64,000 nucleotides of DNA from Isoperla grammatica (taxonomy: Eukaryota > Arthropoda > Insecta > Plecoptera > Perlodidae). The stretch is taken from contig OX246744.1 of NCBI GenBank assembly GCA_945910005.1, forward strand, positions 1,018,699-1,082,698, in the 5' to 3' direction. The notes below the pieces were generated by a model. The model was not told where the DNA came from and ran no database searches. It was given only the letters and a program-made list of their open reading frames with translations. Below, piece by piece: positions 48,001-57,500 of the stretch. The position numbers and the translations under genes were made by a program. Every line of letters starts with the position of its first letter. The first letter of the stretch is position 1.

Positions 48001-51000
48001 GGCGAGCGCACCCGAGGGACCGCGAGGGTCTGCAGGTAGATGACCGCGTGAAGGTAGTCTTACAAGTGTCGTTGTGCGCAGGCGCTGATGCAAGACGAGT
48101 GGCGCCGAGGGACCGCGAGGGTCTGCAGGTAGATGACCGCGTGAAGGTAGTCTTACAAGTGTCGTTGTGCGCAGGCGCTGATGCAAGACGAGTGGCGCCG
48201 AGGGACCGCGAGGGTCTGCAGGTAGATGACCGCGTGAAGGTAGTCTTACAAGTGTCGTTGTGCGCAGGCGCTGATGCAAGACGAGTGGCGCCGAGCGCAC
48301 CCGAGGGACCGCGAGGGTCTGCAGGTAGATGACCGCGTGAAGGTAGTCTTACAAGTGTCGTTGTGCGCAGGCGCTGATGCAAGACGAGTGGCGGCGAGCG
48401 CACCCGAGGGACCGCGAGGGTTTGCAGGCAGATGACCGCGTGAAGGTAGTCTTACAAGTGTCGTTGTGCGCAGGCGCTGATGCAAGACGAGTGGCGGCGA
48501 GCGCACCCGAGGGACCACGAGGGTCTGCAGGTAGATGACCGCGTGAAGGTAGTCTTACAAGTGTCGTTGTGCGCAGGCGCTGATGCAAGACGAGTGGCGC
48601 CGAGCGCACCCGAGGGACCGCGAGGGTTTGCAGGCAGATGACCGCGTGAAGGTAGTCTTACAAGTGTCGTTGTGCGCAGGCGCTGATGCAAGACGAGTGG
48701 CGGCGAGCGCACCCGAGGGACCGCGAGGGTCTGCAGGTAGATGACCGCGTGAAGGTAGTCTTACTTGTGTCGTTGTGCGCAGGCGCTGATGCAAGACGAG
48801 TGGCGCCGAGGGACCGCGAGGGTCTGCAGGTAGATGACCGCGTGAAGGTAGTCTTACAAGTGTCGTTGTGCGCAGGCGCTGATGCAAGACGAGTGGCGCC
48901 GAGCGCACCCGAGGGACCGCGAGGGTCTGCAGGTAGATGACCGCGTGAAGGTAGTCTTACAAGTGTCGTTGTGCGCAGGCGCTGATGCAAGACGAGTGGC
49001 GCCGAGCGCACCCGAGGGACCGCGAGGGTCTGCAGGTAGATGACCGCGTGAAGGTAGTCTTACAAGTGTCGTTGTGCGCAGGCGCTGATGCAAGACGAGT
49101 GGCGCCGAGCGCACCCGAGGGACCGCGAGGGTCTGCAGGTAGATGACCGCGTGAAGGTAGTCTTACAAGTGTCGTTGTGCGCAGGCGCTGATGCAAGACG
49201 AGTGGCGCCGAGCGCACCCGAGGGACCGCGAGGGTCTGCAGGTAGATGACCGCGTGAAGGTAGTCTTACAAGTGTCGTTGTGCGCAGGCGCTGATGCAAG
49301 ACGAGTGGCGCCGAGCGCACCCGAGGGACCGCGAGGGTCTGCAGGTAGATGACCGCGTGAAGGTAGTCTTACAAGTGTCGTTGTGCGCAGGCGCTGATGC
49401 AAGACGAGTGGCGCCGAGCGCACCCGAGGGACCGCGAGGGTCTGCAGGTAGATGACCGCGTGAAGGTAGTCTTACAAGTGTCGTTGTGCGCAGGCGCTGA
49501 TGCAAGACGAGTGGCGCCGAGCGCACCCGAGGGACCGAGAGGGTCTGCAGCTAGATGACCGCGTCAAGGTAGTCTTACAAGTGTCGTTGTGCGCAGGCGC
49601 TGATGCAAGACGAGTGGCGCCGAGCGCACCCGAGGGACCGCGAGGGTCTGCAGGTAGATGACCGCGTGAAGGTAGTCTTACAAGTGTCGTTGTGCGCAGG
49701 CGCTGATGCAAGACGAGTGGCGCCGAGCGCACCCGAGGGACCGCGAGGGTCTGCAGGTAGATGACCGCGTGAAGGTAGTCTTACAAGTGTCGTTGTGCGC
49801 AGGCGCTGATGCAAGACGAGTGGCGCCGAGCGCACCCGAGGGACCGCGAGGGTCTGCAGGTAGATGACCGCGTGAAGGTAGTCTTACAAGTGTCGTTGTG
49901 CGCAGGCGCTGATGCAAGACGAGTGGCGGCGAGCGCACCCGAGGGACCGCGAGGGTCTGCAGGTATAGATGACCGCGTGAAGGTAGTCTTACTTGTGTCG
50001 TTGTGCGCAGGCGCTGATGCAAGACGAGTGGCGCCGAGGGACCGCGAGGGTCTGCAGGTAGATGACCGCGTGAAGGTAGTCTTACAAGTGTCGTTGTGCG
50101 CAGGCGCTGATGCAAGACGAGTGGCGCCGAGCGCACCCGAGGGACCGCGAGGGTCTGCAGGTAGATGACCGCGTGAAGGTAGTCTTACAAGTGTCGTTGT
50201 GCGCAGGCGCTGATGCAAGACGAGTGGCGCCGAGCGCACCCGAGGGACCGCGAGGGTCTGCAGGTAGATGACCGCGTGAAGGTAGTCTTACAAGTGTCGT
50301 TGTGCGCAGGCGCTGATGCAAGACGAGTGGCGCCGAGCGCACCCGAGGGACCGCGAGGGTCTGCAGGTAGATGACCGCGTGAAGGTAGTCTTACAAGTGT
50401 CGTTGTGCGCAGGCGCTGATGCAAGACGAGTGGCGCCGAGCGCACCCGAGGGACCGCGAGGGTCTGCAGGTAGATGACCGCGTGAAGGTAGTCTTACAAG
50501 TGTCGTTGTGCGCAGGCGCTGATGCAAGACGAGTGGCGGCGAGCGCACCCGAGGGACCGCGAGGGTCTGCAGGTATAGATGACCGCGTGAAGGTAGTCTT
50601 ACTTGTGTCGTTGTGCGCAGGCGCTGATGCAAGACGAGTGGCGCCGAGGGACCGCGAGGGTCTGCAGGTAGATGACCGCGTGAAGGTAGTCTTACAAGTG
50701 TCGTTGTGCGCAGGCGCTGATGCAAGACGAGTGGCGCCGAGGGACCGCGAGGGTCTGCAGGTATAGATGACCGCGTGAAGGTAGTCTTACAAGTGTCGTT
50801 GTGCGCAGGCGCTGATGCAAGACGAGTGGCGCCGAGCGCACCCGAGGGACCGCGAGGGTCTGCAGGTAGATGACCGCGTCAAGGTAGTCTTACTTGTGTC
50901 GTTGTGCGCAGGCGCTGATGCAAGATGAGTGGCGCCGAGCGCACCCGAGGGACCGCGAGGGTCTGCAGGTAGATTTCTGCATGAAGGAAGTGTTCGGCGT

Positions 51001-53774
51001 CGTCGGCTTTCACGTCCGGGCCACGTTCGGCACACACGAGTACAGGTCGGTACAACAGGTTGCTTCCCTGCCACACTAGCGCGCCTAGCGGACAAATAGG
51101 TGACACACGAGTACTGGTAGGTAAAACAGGTTGCTTCTTTGCCACAATAGCGCGCGTAGCGGACAAATAGGTGACACACGAGTACTGGTAGGTAAAACAG
51201 TTTGCTTCTTTGCCACAATAGCGCGCCTAGCGGACAAATAGGTGACACACGAGTACTGGTAGGTAAAACAGGTTGCTTCTTTGCCACAATAGCGCGCCTA
51301 GCGGACAAATAGGTGACACACGAGTACTGGTAGGTAAAACAGGGTGCTTCTTTGCCACACTAGCGCGCCTAGCGGACAAATAGGTGACACACGCCGTGAG
51401 GCCTATCCTTACCGTTATCAGAAACAACATCAAGTCACCTACCACTGTGCTAGGCCGAGACACTCTCACACAGTTTTGTTGATTTATTAAGAAGAGGGTG
51501 AGGGGTAAGATGGTCAGGGGTGTTAATACTACCCTGTGTGTTGCAGCATGGATCGTGTGGATATGAAGTTGGACTCGTTCGTGAACAAAACCTTCGTTCG
51601 TCGGGTGAAGCATATGAAGCCTCAACTGTTGGTAGGTTCTGTTGTGTTGTACGTCAACGTTGTGTTTACACGGAGTCTCCTAACGTATAATATGCTGTGA
51701 TTAGATTACATCATTCCGAATGCCGCCCGTGCAGAGTGGCCATTTAATGAGAGTACAATGTTTGGTTCGGATGGCCGACATCACCTTCATAAGATAGGGG
51801 TGGAGTGTCCGTTATGCAAGATGATGATTGATGTGCAATAAGGGTCATAAGATCGTAAGATGGGGGTGACGACCGTGTGTCTCCATGAAAGCAGAAGGGA
51901 ACCCGCTGATAGACAATAACTTGACTGCATGGCCACTTTCCACTCTGGGTGTTTGAAAGAGGAAATAGTGTCGGTATAAGGCCCGAAGAATGCACAGTTC
52001 ACACCCAAGCCCTCCTCAGCCGTCCACATGGAAATGCCGTTCCGTGAACGGTGCATTTGGGCGAGGATCAGGAGAGGAAGGCTTGAGTGTGGACTGTGCA
52101 TACGGATCCAAGTAAAATATCTCATCGATGTATGTTTAGATTGTTTGGGCCGGTTGTTTATTTCAGGGCCTGGTCGTGCGGGACCTCGTCCAACAGGGAG
52201 TCAACCCGGAACCGAAGCTCGAGAGCCAAGTTAACAGGGACTTCAACGAGATCATCACCAAGAAGTACATGTTCGATCGCATCGAACGTCAGGTTAGACT
52301 CCAACCACCTTCCTCATTCTCGCCGACTACACTAGAAAGCGGGTCGTAAGAGAGGGGGGTAAACCCCCCTCCCCTTGTGAGCCTGTTGTTTTATAGAGGG
52401 CTGTGTACGCCCATTAAGCGTTGTGAACCTGTTCTGTTACAGAGGGCTGTGTACGCCCAGATCACCGCCGACGAGATCAGACGGTTCGTTGTGGATCACT
52501 TCAATGCGTCATCGCAGGGAACCAACTTCAGGAGGCTCAAAGTTCAGGTGGTTGAATAACCCGACTGGAGTGGCGTAGCCAGCGTTTGAGTCGGGTGGGG
52601 GGGGGGGGGGGGGGGGGGCAGGGCATTCAAGGGGATGCCGACTGTTTTATGCAACTGCTAAAATTCAAAGTTTTGACAGGAATCTTGAAACTAAACTAAA
52701 ATGACAACTTACGTAAAGGCCCACATAAACAAATAAAAAGATCATATTGACCAGCAAAATTTCTTTGATTACTGTGTACTTCTAAACAAACTCTTTAAAC
52801 GTCCCCCTTGGGATTCTAAATTGACTCTTTTTTGATTCCCTCCCTTCGTCTACAATGTTATGTGATTCGTATAATCGCAGAACGTTGTCTTTTACATTTT
52901 GCTACTAACACAATTTAATAAAACCACACCCACACACACGTGTGGTGTATGTAAACTAGTGAACCATCGGTGCGAGTACCAACCGAACAGTGTTGTTGCA
53001 GATTGTCGGCTGTCGTGTCCTTGACGAGGTCGCCAGTGACCCCAAGTTGACCTTGGAGAGGCGGAGAGGAGAGTGCAAGATATACCAGAGCAGGGAGGAG
53101 AGGAGGAGGAGGAAGAAGGAAAGTAAGGAACACGTTAGTTGTCGCCACGTGGAGTGTAGAGAATCTTTAACACAATTCCCACTTATAAAGGTTGGAGAAG
53201 CATTCTAGAGGTGTTGTATTTTGGTTTTAATAGTTCAAATATCTTTCCGCCATGAAGTAAGACATCTATTAACGTCGTCTATGCTCAACCGAAGAATATA
53301 ACGGTATCGCATTAACTACAAATACAGTTTTATGTAATGTAAGACAGCAGGTACACTGTAAAGCTAGCCCCGGATGCAAAGATATCCCTCTCCTTAGTGA
53401 AATGAAACCTTGACACTCCTGGGCTACATTCCGTTACTTCTTAATATTTTACGTCCTGAAACGGATTCTGCCCAAATTCAAACTTGTTATGTGGAATGTA
53501 ATATCTAAGTATCTAAATGCCTGTCAGCTTGCTCATGCGCAACCCCTCGACCAACCTCACTCAAACCGTCTTCGATTGTGTTTCAGAGAGAGATAAGAAG
53601 AACTTCGATAGCTACCCAGACGATCGCTCCACTTACGAGTTCCAAGTCGTCAAGACAAAAGACGAACAATGCATCTCACACTTTCAACGATTCAAATCAA
53701 CATTGGAACTCTATCCTTTGATATCTAATGAAGAACAATCGGAGAGAGATACTCTGCTCAATAAGTCATATTAA
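30506..53774 (+). CDS. NRDC: Nardilysin-type M16 metallopeptidase with giant N-terminal extension, 21 exons
   Basis: Exons: 30506-36033, 36273-36367, 36822-37033, 37446-37614, 38088-38293, 38379-38519, 38955-39109, 39189-39309, 39958-40179, 40501-40624, 40710-40968, 41302-41452, 41962-42098, 42817-43051, 43755-43898, 50912-51045, 51547-51631, 52167-52292, 52443-52547, 53002-53122, 53587-53774. Every junction is GT-AG and phases agree, giving about 2,885 residues. The family cleaves peptides at dibasic sites and also has non-proteolytic roles. The zinc site is intact: HFVEH at about 1921-1925, with the third ligand Glu 77 residues after the second His (EREILDSEFE). Exon 7 has LTWALPP..KHYRVKP, exon 8 KCW...NG.TSGFE.NSIF, exons 10-13 the middle M16 region, exons 14-21 the C-terminal M16 half ending FK.TLELYP. 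The usual acidic insertion just before HxxEH is missing. The start is the first ATG of the long exon 1; an internal start is possible. Confidence 0.85.
30665..31495 (+). repeat. Coding tandem repeat, 63-66 bp, 13 copies
   Basis: In-frame minisatellite inside exon 1 encoding SLESVSQEL(C/W/Y)PT(D/E)R followed by THQSASN or SIQNARN. Length changes of three bases keep the frame. Both strands stay open in several frames here, giving a 296-codon minus-strand shadow frame. Confidence 0.9.
34205..34880 (+). repeat. Coding tandem repeat, ~114 bp, 6 copies
   Basis: In-frame repeat in exon 1 encoding SVEAIESDTIALHETKT then (E/D)SFTP...FDYxQ. Copies 1-2 share the YTATVGSSEVL version, copies 3-5 the ESKVGSADIQ version, and copy 6 is diverged. 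The order suggests stepwise local duplication. Confidence 0.9.
36441..36690 (-). mobile_element. RTE-like LINE 3' fragment in intron 2
   Basis: The minus strand encodes ARRTRGRPRQRWHGKVWKDV, then a Trp-rich DRRRWRGL tail, the C-terminal style of RTE-like reverse transcriptases. A short (ATG)n run marks the 3' end at 36,442-36,450. 5'-truncated. Confidence 0.6.
37681..37870 (+). mobile_element. Degenerate copy of the tRNA-derived SINE in intron 4
   Basis: TGGCTCTCGTTGGTCATTAG, AGCTGCTTCC..TGCAGC and the B-box-like GGTTCGATCCC match the head of the SINE at 24,179. AAACGGTCGCTTTGAACCCG matches its body. It starts about 65 bp after the exon 4 donor. Confidence 0.6.
39420..39535 (+). mobile_element. 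SINE 3' fragment in intron 8
   Basis: Two partial copies of AAATCAGTTTAGTTACTGAG, then TGGGTAGACTCTAAATGTG and (ATTT)n, match the 3' end of the SINE at 24,179-24,712. Confidence 0.65.
39640..39910. repeat. Interspersed repeat of unknown class in intron 8
   Basis: CGCCCAGCAAAGCCTCGTC and CGCCTAGCAAAGGCTCGTCG occur 190 bp apart, followed by CCGCTAGGCGGAGATCAAGT. Related pieces lie at 28,585-28,620 and 29,292-29,310. Confidence 0.4.
40152..40385 (+). repeat. 34-bp minisatellite from the 3' edge of exon 9, ~7 copies
   Basis: The unit CCTGTTGCTGGAGTACGACG plus AGCAGGTGGGTTAA is the last coding part of exon 9 (LLLEYDEQ) plus its donor CAG|GTGGGT. The first three copies keep a full CAG|GTGGGT; later ones decay. 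The model uses the first donor (40,179/40,180). Confidence 0.85.
40980..41100 (+). mobile_element. LINE 3' fragment just after exon 11
   Basis: AGAAAAAGAAGCCATTTTAT, translating SEKEAILYWIVRERKW, matches the C-terminus of the LINE fragment at 1,583-1,855 (SEKEAILYWIARKRNG). It begins about 12 bp after the exon 11 donor. Confidence 0.55.
42190..42375 (+). mobile_element. RTE-like LINE 3' fragment in intron 13
   Basis: It is the reverse-orientation counterpart of 3,481-3,700: GGAAAAGATTGCTGAAGAGT, GAACTGGGAGCAAGTAGAGG, CTGACCCTGCCAGAAGCAGG, ending in a (GAT)n run at 42,351-42,365. Confidence 0.6.
43063..43237. mobile_element. Foldback element just after exon 14
   Basis: ATGCTTGTTGCACTACATGG is matched perfectly in inverse at the right (CCATGTAGTGCAACAAGCAT), as are GACGTCGACGAGCGCC and its inverse. 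It is about 175 bp and non-coding. It starts 11 bp after the exon 14 donor. Confidence 0.8.
43812..43986 (+). repeat. Duplication of the 3' edge of exon 15 (2 copies)
   Basis: The end of exon 15 (CVITHYYQSGHE...RGCLARIVQ) with its donor CAG|GTAGATATCTGTAGTACCG is repeated from about 43,916, with a 15-bp deletion (ACACTGCGACGAG lost). The second copy keeps the same donor, so a second 5' splice site is available at about 43,976. Confidence 0.8.
44317..50911 (+). repeat. 103-bp tandem array of exon 16's 5' edge, 65 units
   Basis: The unit runs GCGCTGATGCAAGACGAGTG ... GGTCTGCAGGTAGATGACCG ... GTGTCGTTGTGCGCAG. It equals about 85 bp of the start of nardilysin exon 16 (ALMQDEWRRAHPRDREGLQ) plus about 18 bp of 3' splice site. 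Eleven units lack 10 bp (CGCACCCGAG; 93 bp) and five have two extra bases (GTATAGATG; 105 bp). The span of 6,595 bp equals 65 units once these are counted. The array ends at the complete exon 16 (50,912). Each unit carries TTGTGCGCAG|GCG, and all but about four carry CTGCAG|GTAGAT, which would define a 57-nt phase-0 exon and a 46-nt intron. Confidence 0.95.
50912..51045 (+). CDS. NRDC: Nardilysin exon 16 (complete copy at the end of the array)
   Basis: This is the last copy of the array and the only one that continues into the conserved M16 segment: ...GLQVDFCMKEVFGVVGFHV then RATFGTHEY, ending AG|GTCGGT. The segment FGVVGFHVRATFGT matches the beta strand that follows the LGY-type motif in nardilysins. 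Arrayed units read GLQVDDRVKVVL at the equivalent place, so they are truncated, drifted copies. Phase in (0) and out (2) agrees with exons 15 and 17. Confidence 0.8.
51034..51389 (+). repeat. 71-bp minisatellite from the 3' edge of exon 16, 5 copies
   Basis: The unit ACACGAGTACTGGTAGGTAA plus AACAGGTTGCTTC...CGCGCCTAGCGGACAAATAG begins with the last coding bases of exon 16 (ACACGAGTACAG|GTCGGT). Starts lie at 51,034, 51,105, 51,176, 51,247 and 51,318. In copies 2-5 the donor region reads TACTG|GTAGGT. Confidence 0.9.
51640..52160. other. Intron 17, no repeats recognised
   Basis: Ordinary intron sequence between exons 17 and 18. A pyrimidine tract precedes TTTCAG at 52,161-52,166. Confidence 0.5.
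52376..52450 (+). repeat. Two copies of the 5' edge of exon 19
   Basis: CTGTTGTTTTATAGAGGGCTGTGTACGCCC occurs once as a decoy upstream and once as the genuine acceptor and exon start (TGTTACAG|AGG GCT GTG TAC GCC CAG). The same unit is amplified to about 21 copies in the duplicate at 62,095-63,080. Confidence 0.8.
52598..52619. repeat. Poly-G run
   Basis: About 20 consecutive G in intron 19. The duplicate at about 63,220 has a shorter G run. Confidence 0.8.
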
Positions 53775-53819
53775 ACAATGGACATATAAACGTAACATAC
53801 ATTTATTTTAATATGCTAC

Positions 53820-53825
53820 AATAAA
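53820..53825 (+). promoter_or_regulatory. Polyadenylation signal of the nardilysin gene
   Basis: AATAAA lies 46 bp after the stop codon at 53,774, in an AT-rich stretch with no closer alternative. Confidence 0.6.
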
Positions 53826-53884
53826 TAACAGTAATAATAGAAATTCTAATTTTGATATTATTTTGTTGTTATTGTCATCATCGG

Positions 53885-54266
<382 letters not shown>

Positions 54267-54526
54267 TCAACCCGGCACCTCCACCAAATATCTACATGTT
54301 GGATTGAAATCATTTTAATGTGATTTAAATACAATAATACAGTACACCAACAGAAAACACTGAAGCAAAGACTCCAAACAGTATGTTTTTAGTTCAAACC
54401 AAATCTTTAATTACATTTAGCAAAGAGAAGCAGCGAGAATCAAAAGTGCTAAAATACAAAAACAAACTCGTTGAAAAGCAAAACGATTATAAAGTCAAAA
54501 GTATGCTGCACATAATTGGAATGTTA

Positions 54527-54532
54527 TTTATT
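54527..54532 (-). promoter_or_regulatory. Polyadenylation signal of the lectin gene
   Basis: TTTATT on the plus strand is AATAAA on the minus strand, about 45 bp after the stop codon at 54,577. Confidence 0.55.
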
Positions 54533-54576
54533 TAATGTCTTAACATCCCATCTATTCTGAAGAGGAATGCAGTTGT

Positions 54577-57500
54577 TTATTTACTCTTCTTGCAGATGAT
54601 GTAGTAGTTGGTGGTACCCGAACAGTCGGCATACTGCTTGAATTTGGGCAAGTAGCACAGGTAAATCTCGGTGGCGCCCTTAGAGGGCTCGTTCTGCATC
54701 CAAGTGGAGAGGGAGGGCATTGCGAAGACGGTTCCTGCAACAACGACATTACTACATGATGTCTCCGTTAGTCTCACGTCATTTCTCCTCTTCCCACTTT
54801 CTCACTTCCTCTTCTTCATCGCATACATGCCGCCTCACCAAACACCATCTGACACGCGCATTCAATCTGTAATAATCGTCATTTGTCTTATTCTTCTCTT
54901 TCTATCACTTCATACTTGCCGGCGCTCTTTGCGATACCATCGTCCATCAACCCCACCCCACCCCCCAAGGCCCCTCTTGGTTTTCATTCACCTTATGAAC
55001 CCCTGATACTACATCCCTTCACAGATAATGCCAATATTTAAATATTCTCTCACAACATGGGGGGTACTTACCCACACCGGTCATAAAGACTCCAGAGGTG
55101 AGTTTGGCTCCGATGTAATGACCCGCTGAACCGTAGGAACTGGAGTATGTGCTGATGGCTGATGCTTCCGCGTCGGAGTCTATGTGCATTATGTGGGCAT
55201 TGTCCAGCTGGCAATTTGCCTCGCCATTCGTCCAGGACATGGAAGTGCCGTAAAACTTGTACAAGAAGTTGCCATAGACGTTTGTGTAGCCGTCTGAAAC
55301 GTTAAGAAAAACACGCGTCAGAGCAAGGGGGAGAGAGAGAGAGAGAGACAGAGAGAGAGAGAGAGAATTTATTAGTGTTTTATTTATCTGGCAAGATTAA
55401 GGGCATGTGACTATCTTTTACATCTAACCAGAATATATAAATATATAAAACATAGTATAGGATCTTAAATTTACATGACATGCAATAATATATTTATGTC
55501 TGAGATGCAAAATAGTGCATGATATTCGCATTGTTAACTTAACTCGATCTTAAAACTGATATACAACAGAAAGATTACAAAGTGACAGGCTACATTATAG
55601 ATAATATTCAGATTCAATCTAAGAATCAAACTAGAAAGTTGAAAAATTTGAGACAAAGGCACAAGAAATATGTTGTAGTGATCGTTTAACTTTGAATCAT
55701 CAATAAAACAGGTTATGATATTAGCATTTTAAACAATACACCAGCGACAATTTTGCCGCATAGTATTTGAATCCAAGTTGATATCGGGGAAAACTTATTT
55801 TGACACATAGATAGTTTTATAGCTCAATAGTAATCTTTAACTCAATCTGGAATAATTTTACATTATCTAAACTTCTGAAAATGCCGGGGGTCTTATTCCA
55901 TGCCCGTGCAGCGGATACTGTGAAGGATTTGTCAGATATGCAGTTCCGTGAATCGGTAACACAAGCTGATCTGTAGTGCGGCTAAGCGCATAGAAAAGAT
56001 ACCTCATCTACACTAATGCGCGCGCACCTATCTTGTAACGTTCTGCTCCAAACAAATCGGCAGATGAATTTGATAACAAACTAGACGCAGACGAAATGAG
56101 AATGTCTCCATTGTTGTTGCCTGCTATACACAAGTGTGCATGGAAAGGGATCCTAACTCTTAAAAAATTAATTTTAAGTATTATTAAGGAGCAATTTTTT
56201 TCGTTCTTTCTTAGAAGAAAATTATTTAAAAATATATACATTCTAACTTACTTGCAGGTGTAGTGGTTAAAACAGTTGTAGTAGTGGGTGGGAGTGTAGT
56301 GGTGGCAATAGTTATGGTTGTCGCAGCAGCTGTAGTGGTTGCCTCAGTAGTTGTAGTGGTTGGAGCAGTAGTTGTAGTGGTCGTCTCAGTAGTTGTAGTG
56401 GTTGGAGCAGTAGTTGTAGTGGTTGGAACAGTTGTAGTGGTTGCAGCAGTTGTAGTGGTTACAGGAGTTGTAGTGGTTGCAGTAATTGTAGTGGCTCCAG
56501 CAACTGTTGTAATGACTCCAGCAACGGTTGTAGTTGCCCCAGCAACAGTTGTAGTTGCCGCAGCAACAGTTGTAGTTGCCCCAGCAACAGTTGTAGTTGC
56601 CCCAGCAACATCTGTAGTTGCCCCAGCAACAGTTGTAGTTGCCCCAGCAACAATTGAAGTTGCACCAGCAACAGTTGTAGTTGCACCAGAAACAGTTGTA
56701 ATTGCCCCAGAAATAGTTGTAGTTGCCCCAGCGAAAGTTGTATTTGCCCCAGCAACAGTTGTATTTCCCCCAGGAACAGCTGTAGTTACCCCAGCAACAG
56801 TTGTAGTCCCGGAAGCTGTAGATGCTGTAGTGATGGCAGAAGAGTAGCCGGTAGGGTTGACGTTCATTGCCAAACCTCTCGTAACTGTTGACGACGAGTC
56901 AGTAAACTCTGTGATATCTGTTTGCGAGTCGGTCGAGATATCAGTCGCCGAATCTAGAGTGGTCGCGGTGGAGGTGTCGACCTCGGTCGTCGTCGGAATC
57001 GTGGTGGCTGAAATGAGATATCGCGATGTCAGCTGCAGCACAAGGGTAGGGGGGGGGGGGGGGGGGGCTCTGAGGTTCTTGGCAAGGGTGGCTACGTTAC
57101 ATTACCGGCAACCACATCACATGCAACTGCTTCCGGCCGCTAGGCTGCCCAAACATATTGTACGAGTACTTGATGACACTTTAGCGCTGTAGTCGTGATT
57201 GCTGATTGAAGGTCGCCATTTATATGACATAACATTGTAGAATGTAGAGGTACCCAGATACAACCTGGATCAATGTACATATTTTTGTAAGTTGTGTTTG
57301 AAATTTTTGAAATAATCGCTTTATTTGAGACATTGTAAAAACAATCTTAAATGAGCAAATAACAAGGTATTTAGTAGCAAAGTGTATTATAATAATTTGT
57401 AAAACAAATCGTATGCGAGTCGTAAAAATGGCGGTATTCAATTATCTACATGTGTCTACCATTCCTAGACCTTGAAAGTGCGCCAATTATGATTCTATAG

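Noticed and set aside
44296..51308. Dozens of 86-173 codon frames inside the 103-bp array
   Set aside because: They are the same repeat read out of phase (103 = 34 x 3 + 1) and stop at every other unit. Only the 57-75 bp exon-like part makes biological sense.
56263..56847. Val-rich 194-codon plus-strand frame
   Set aside because: It is the complement of the Thr-rich mucin exon of the minus-strand lectin gene, which has splice sites, phase and conserved neighbouring modules.
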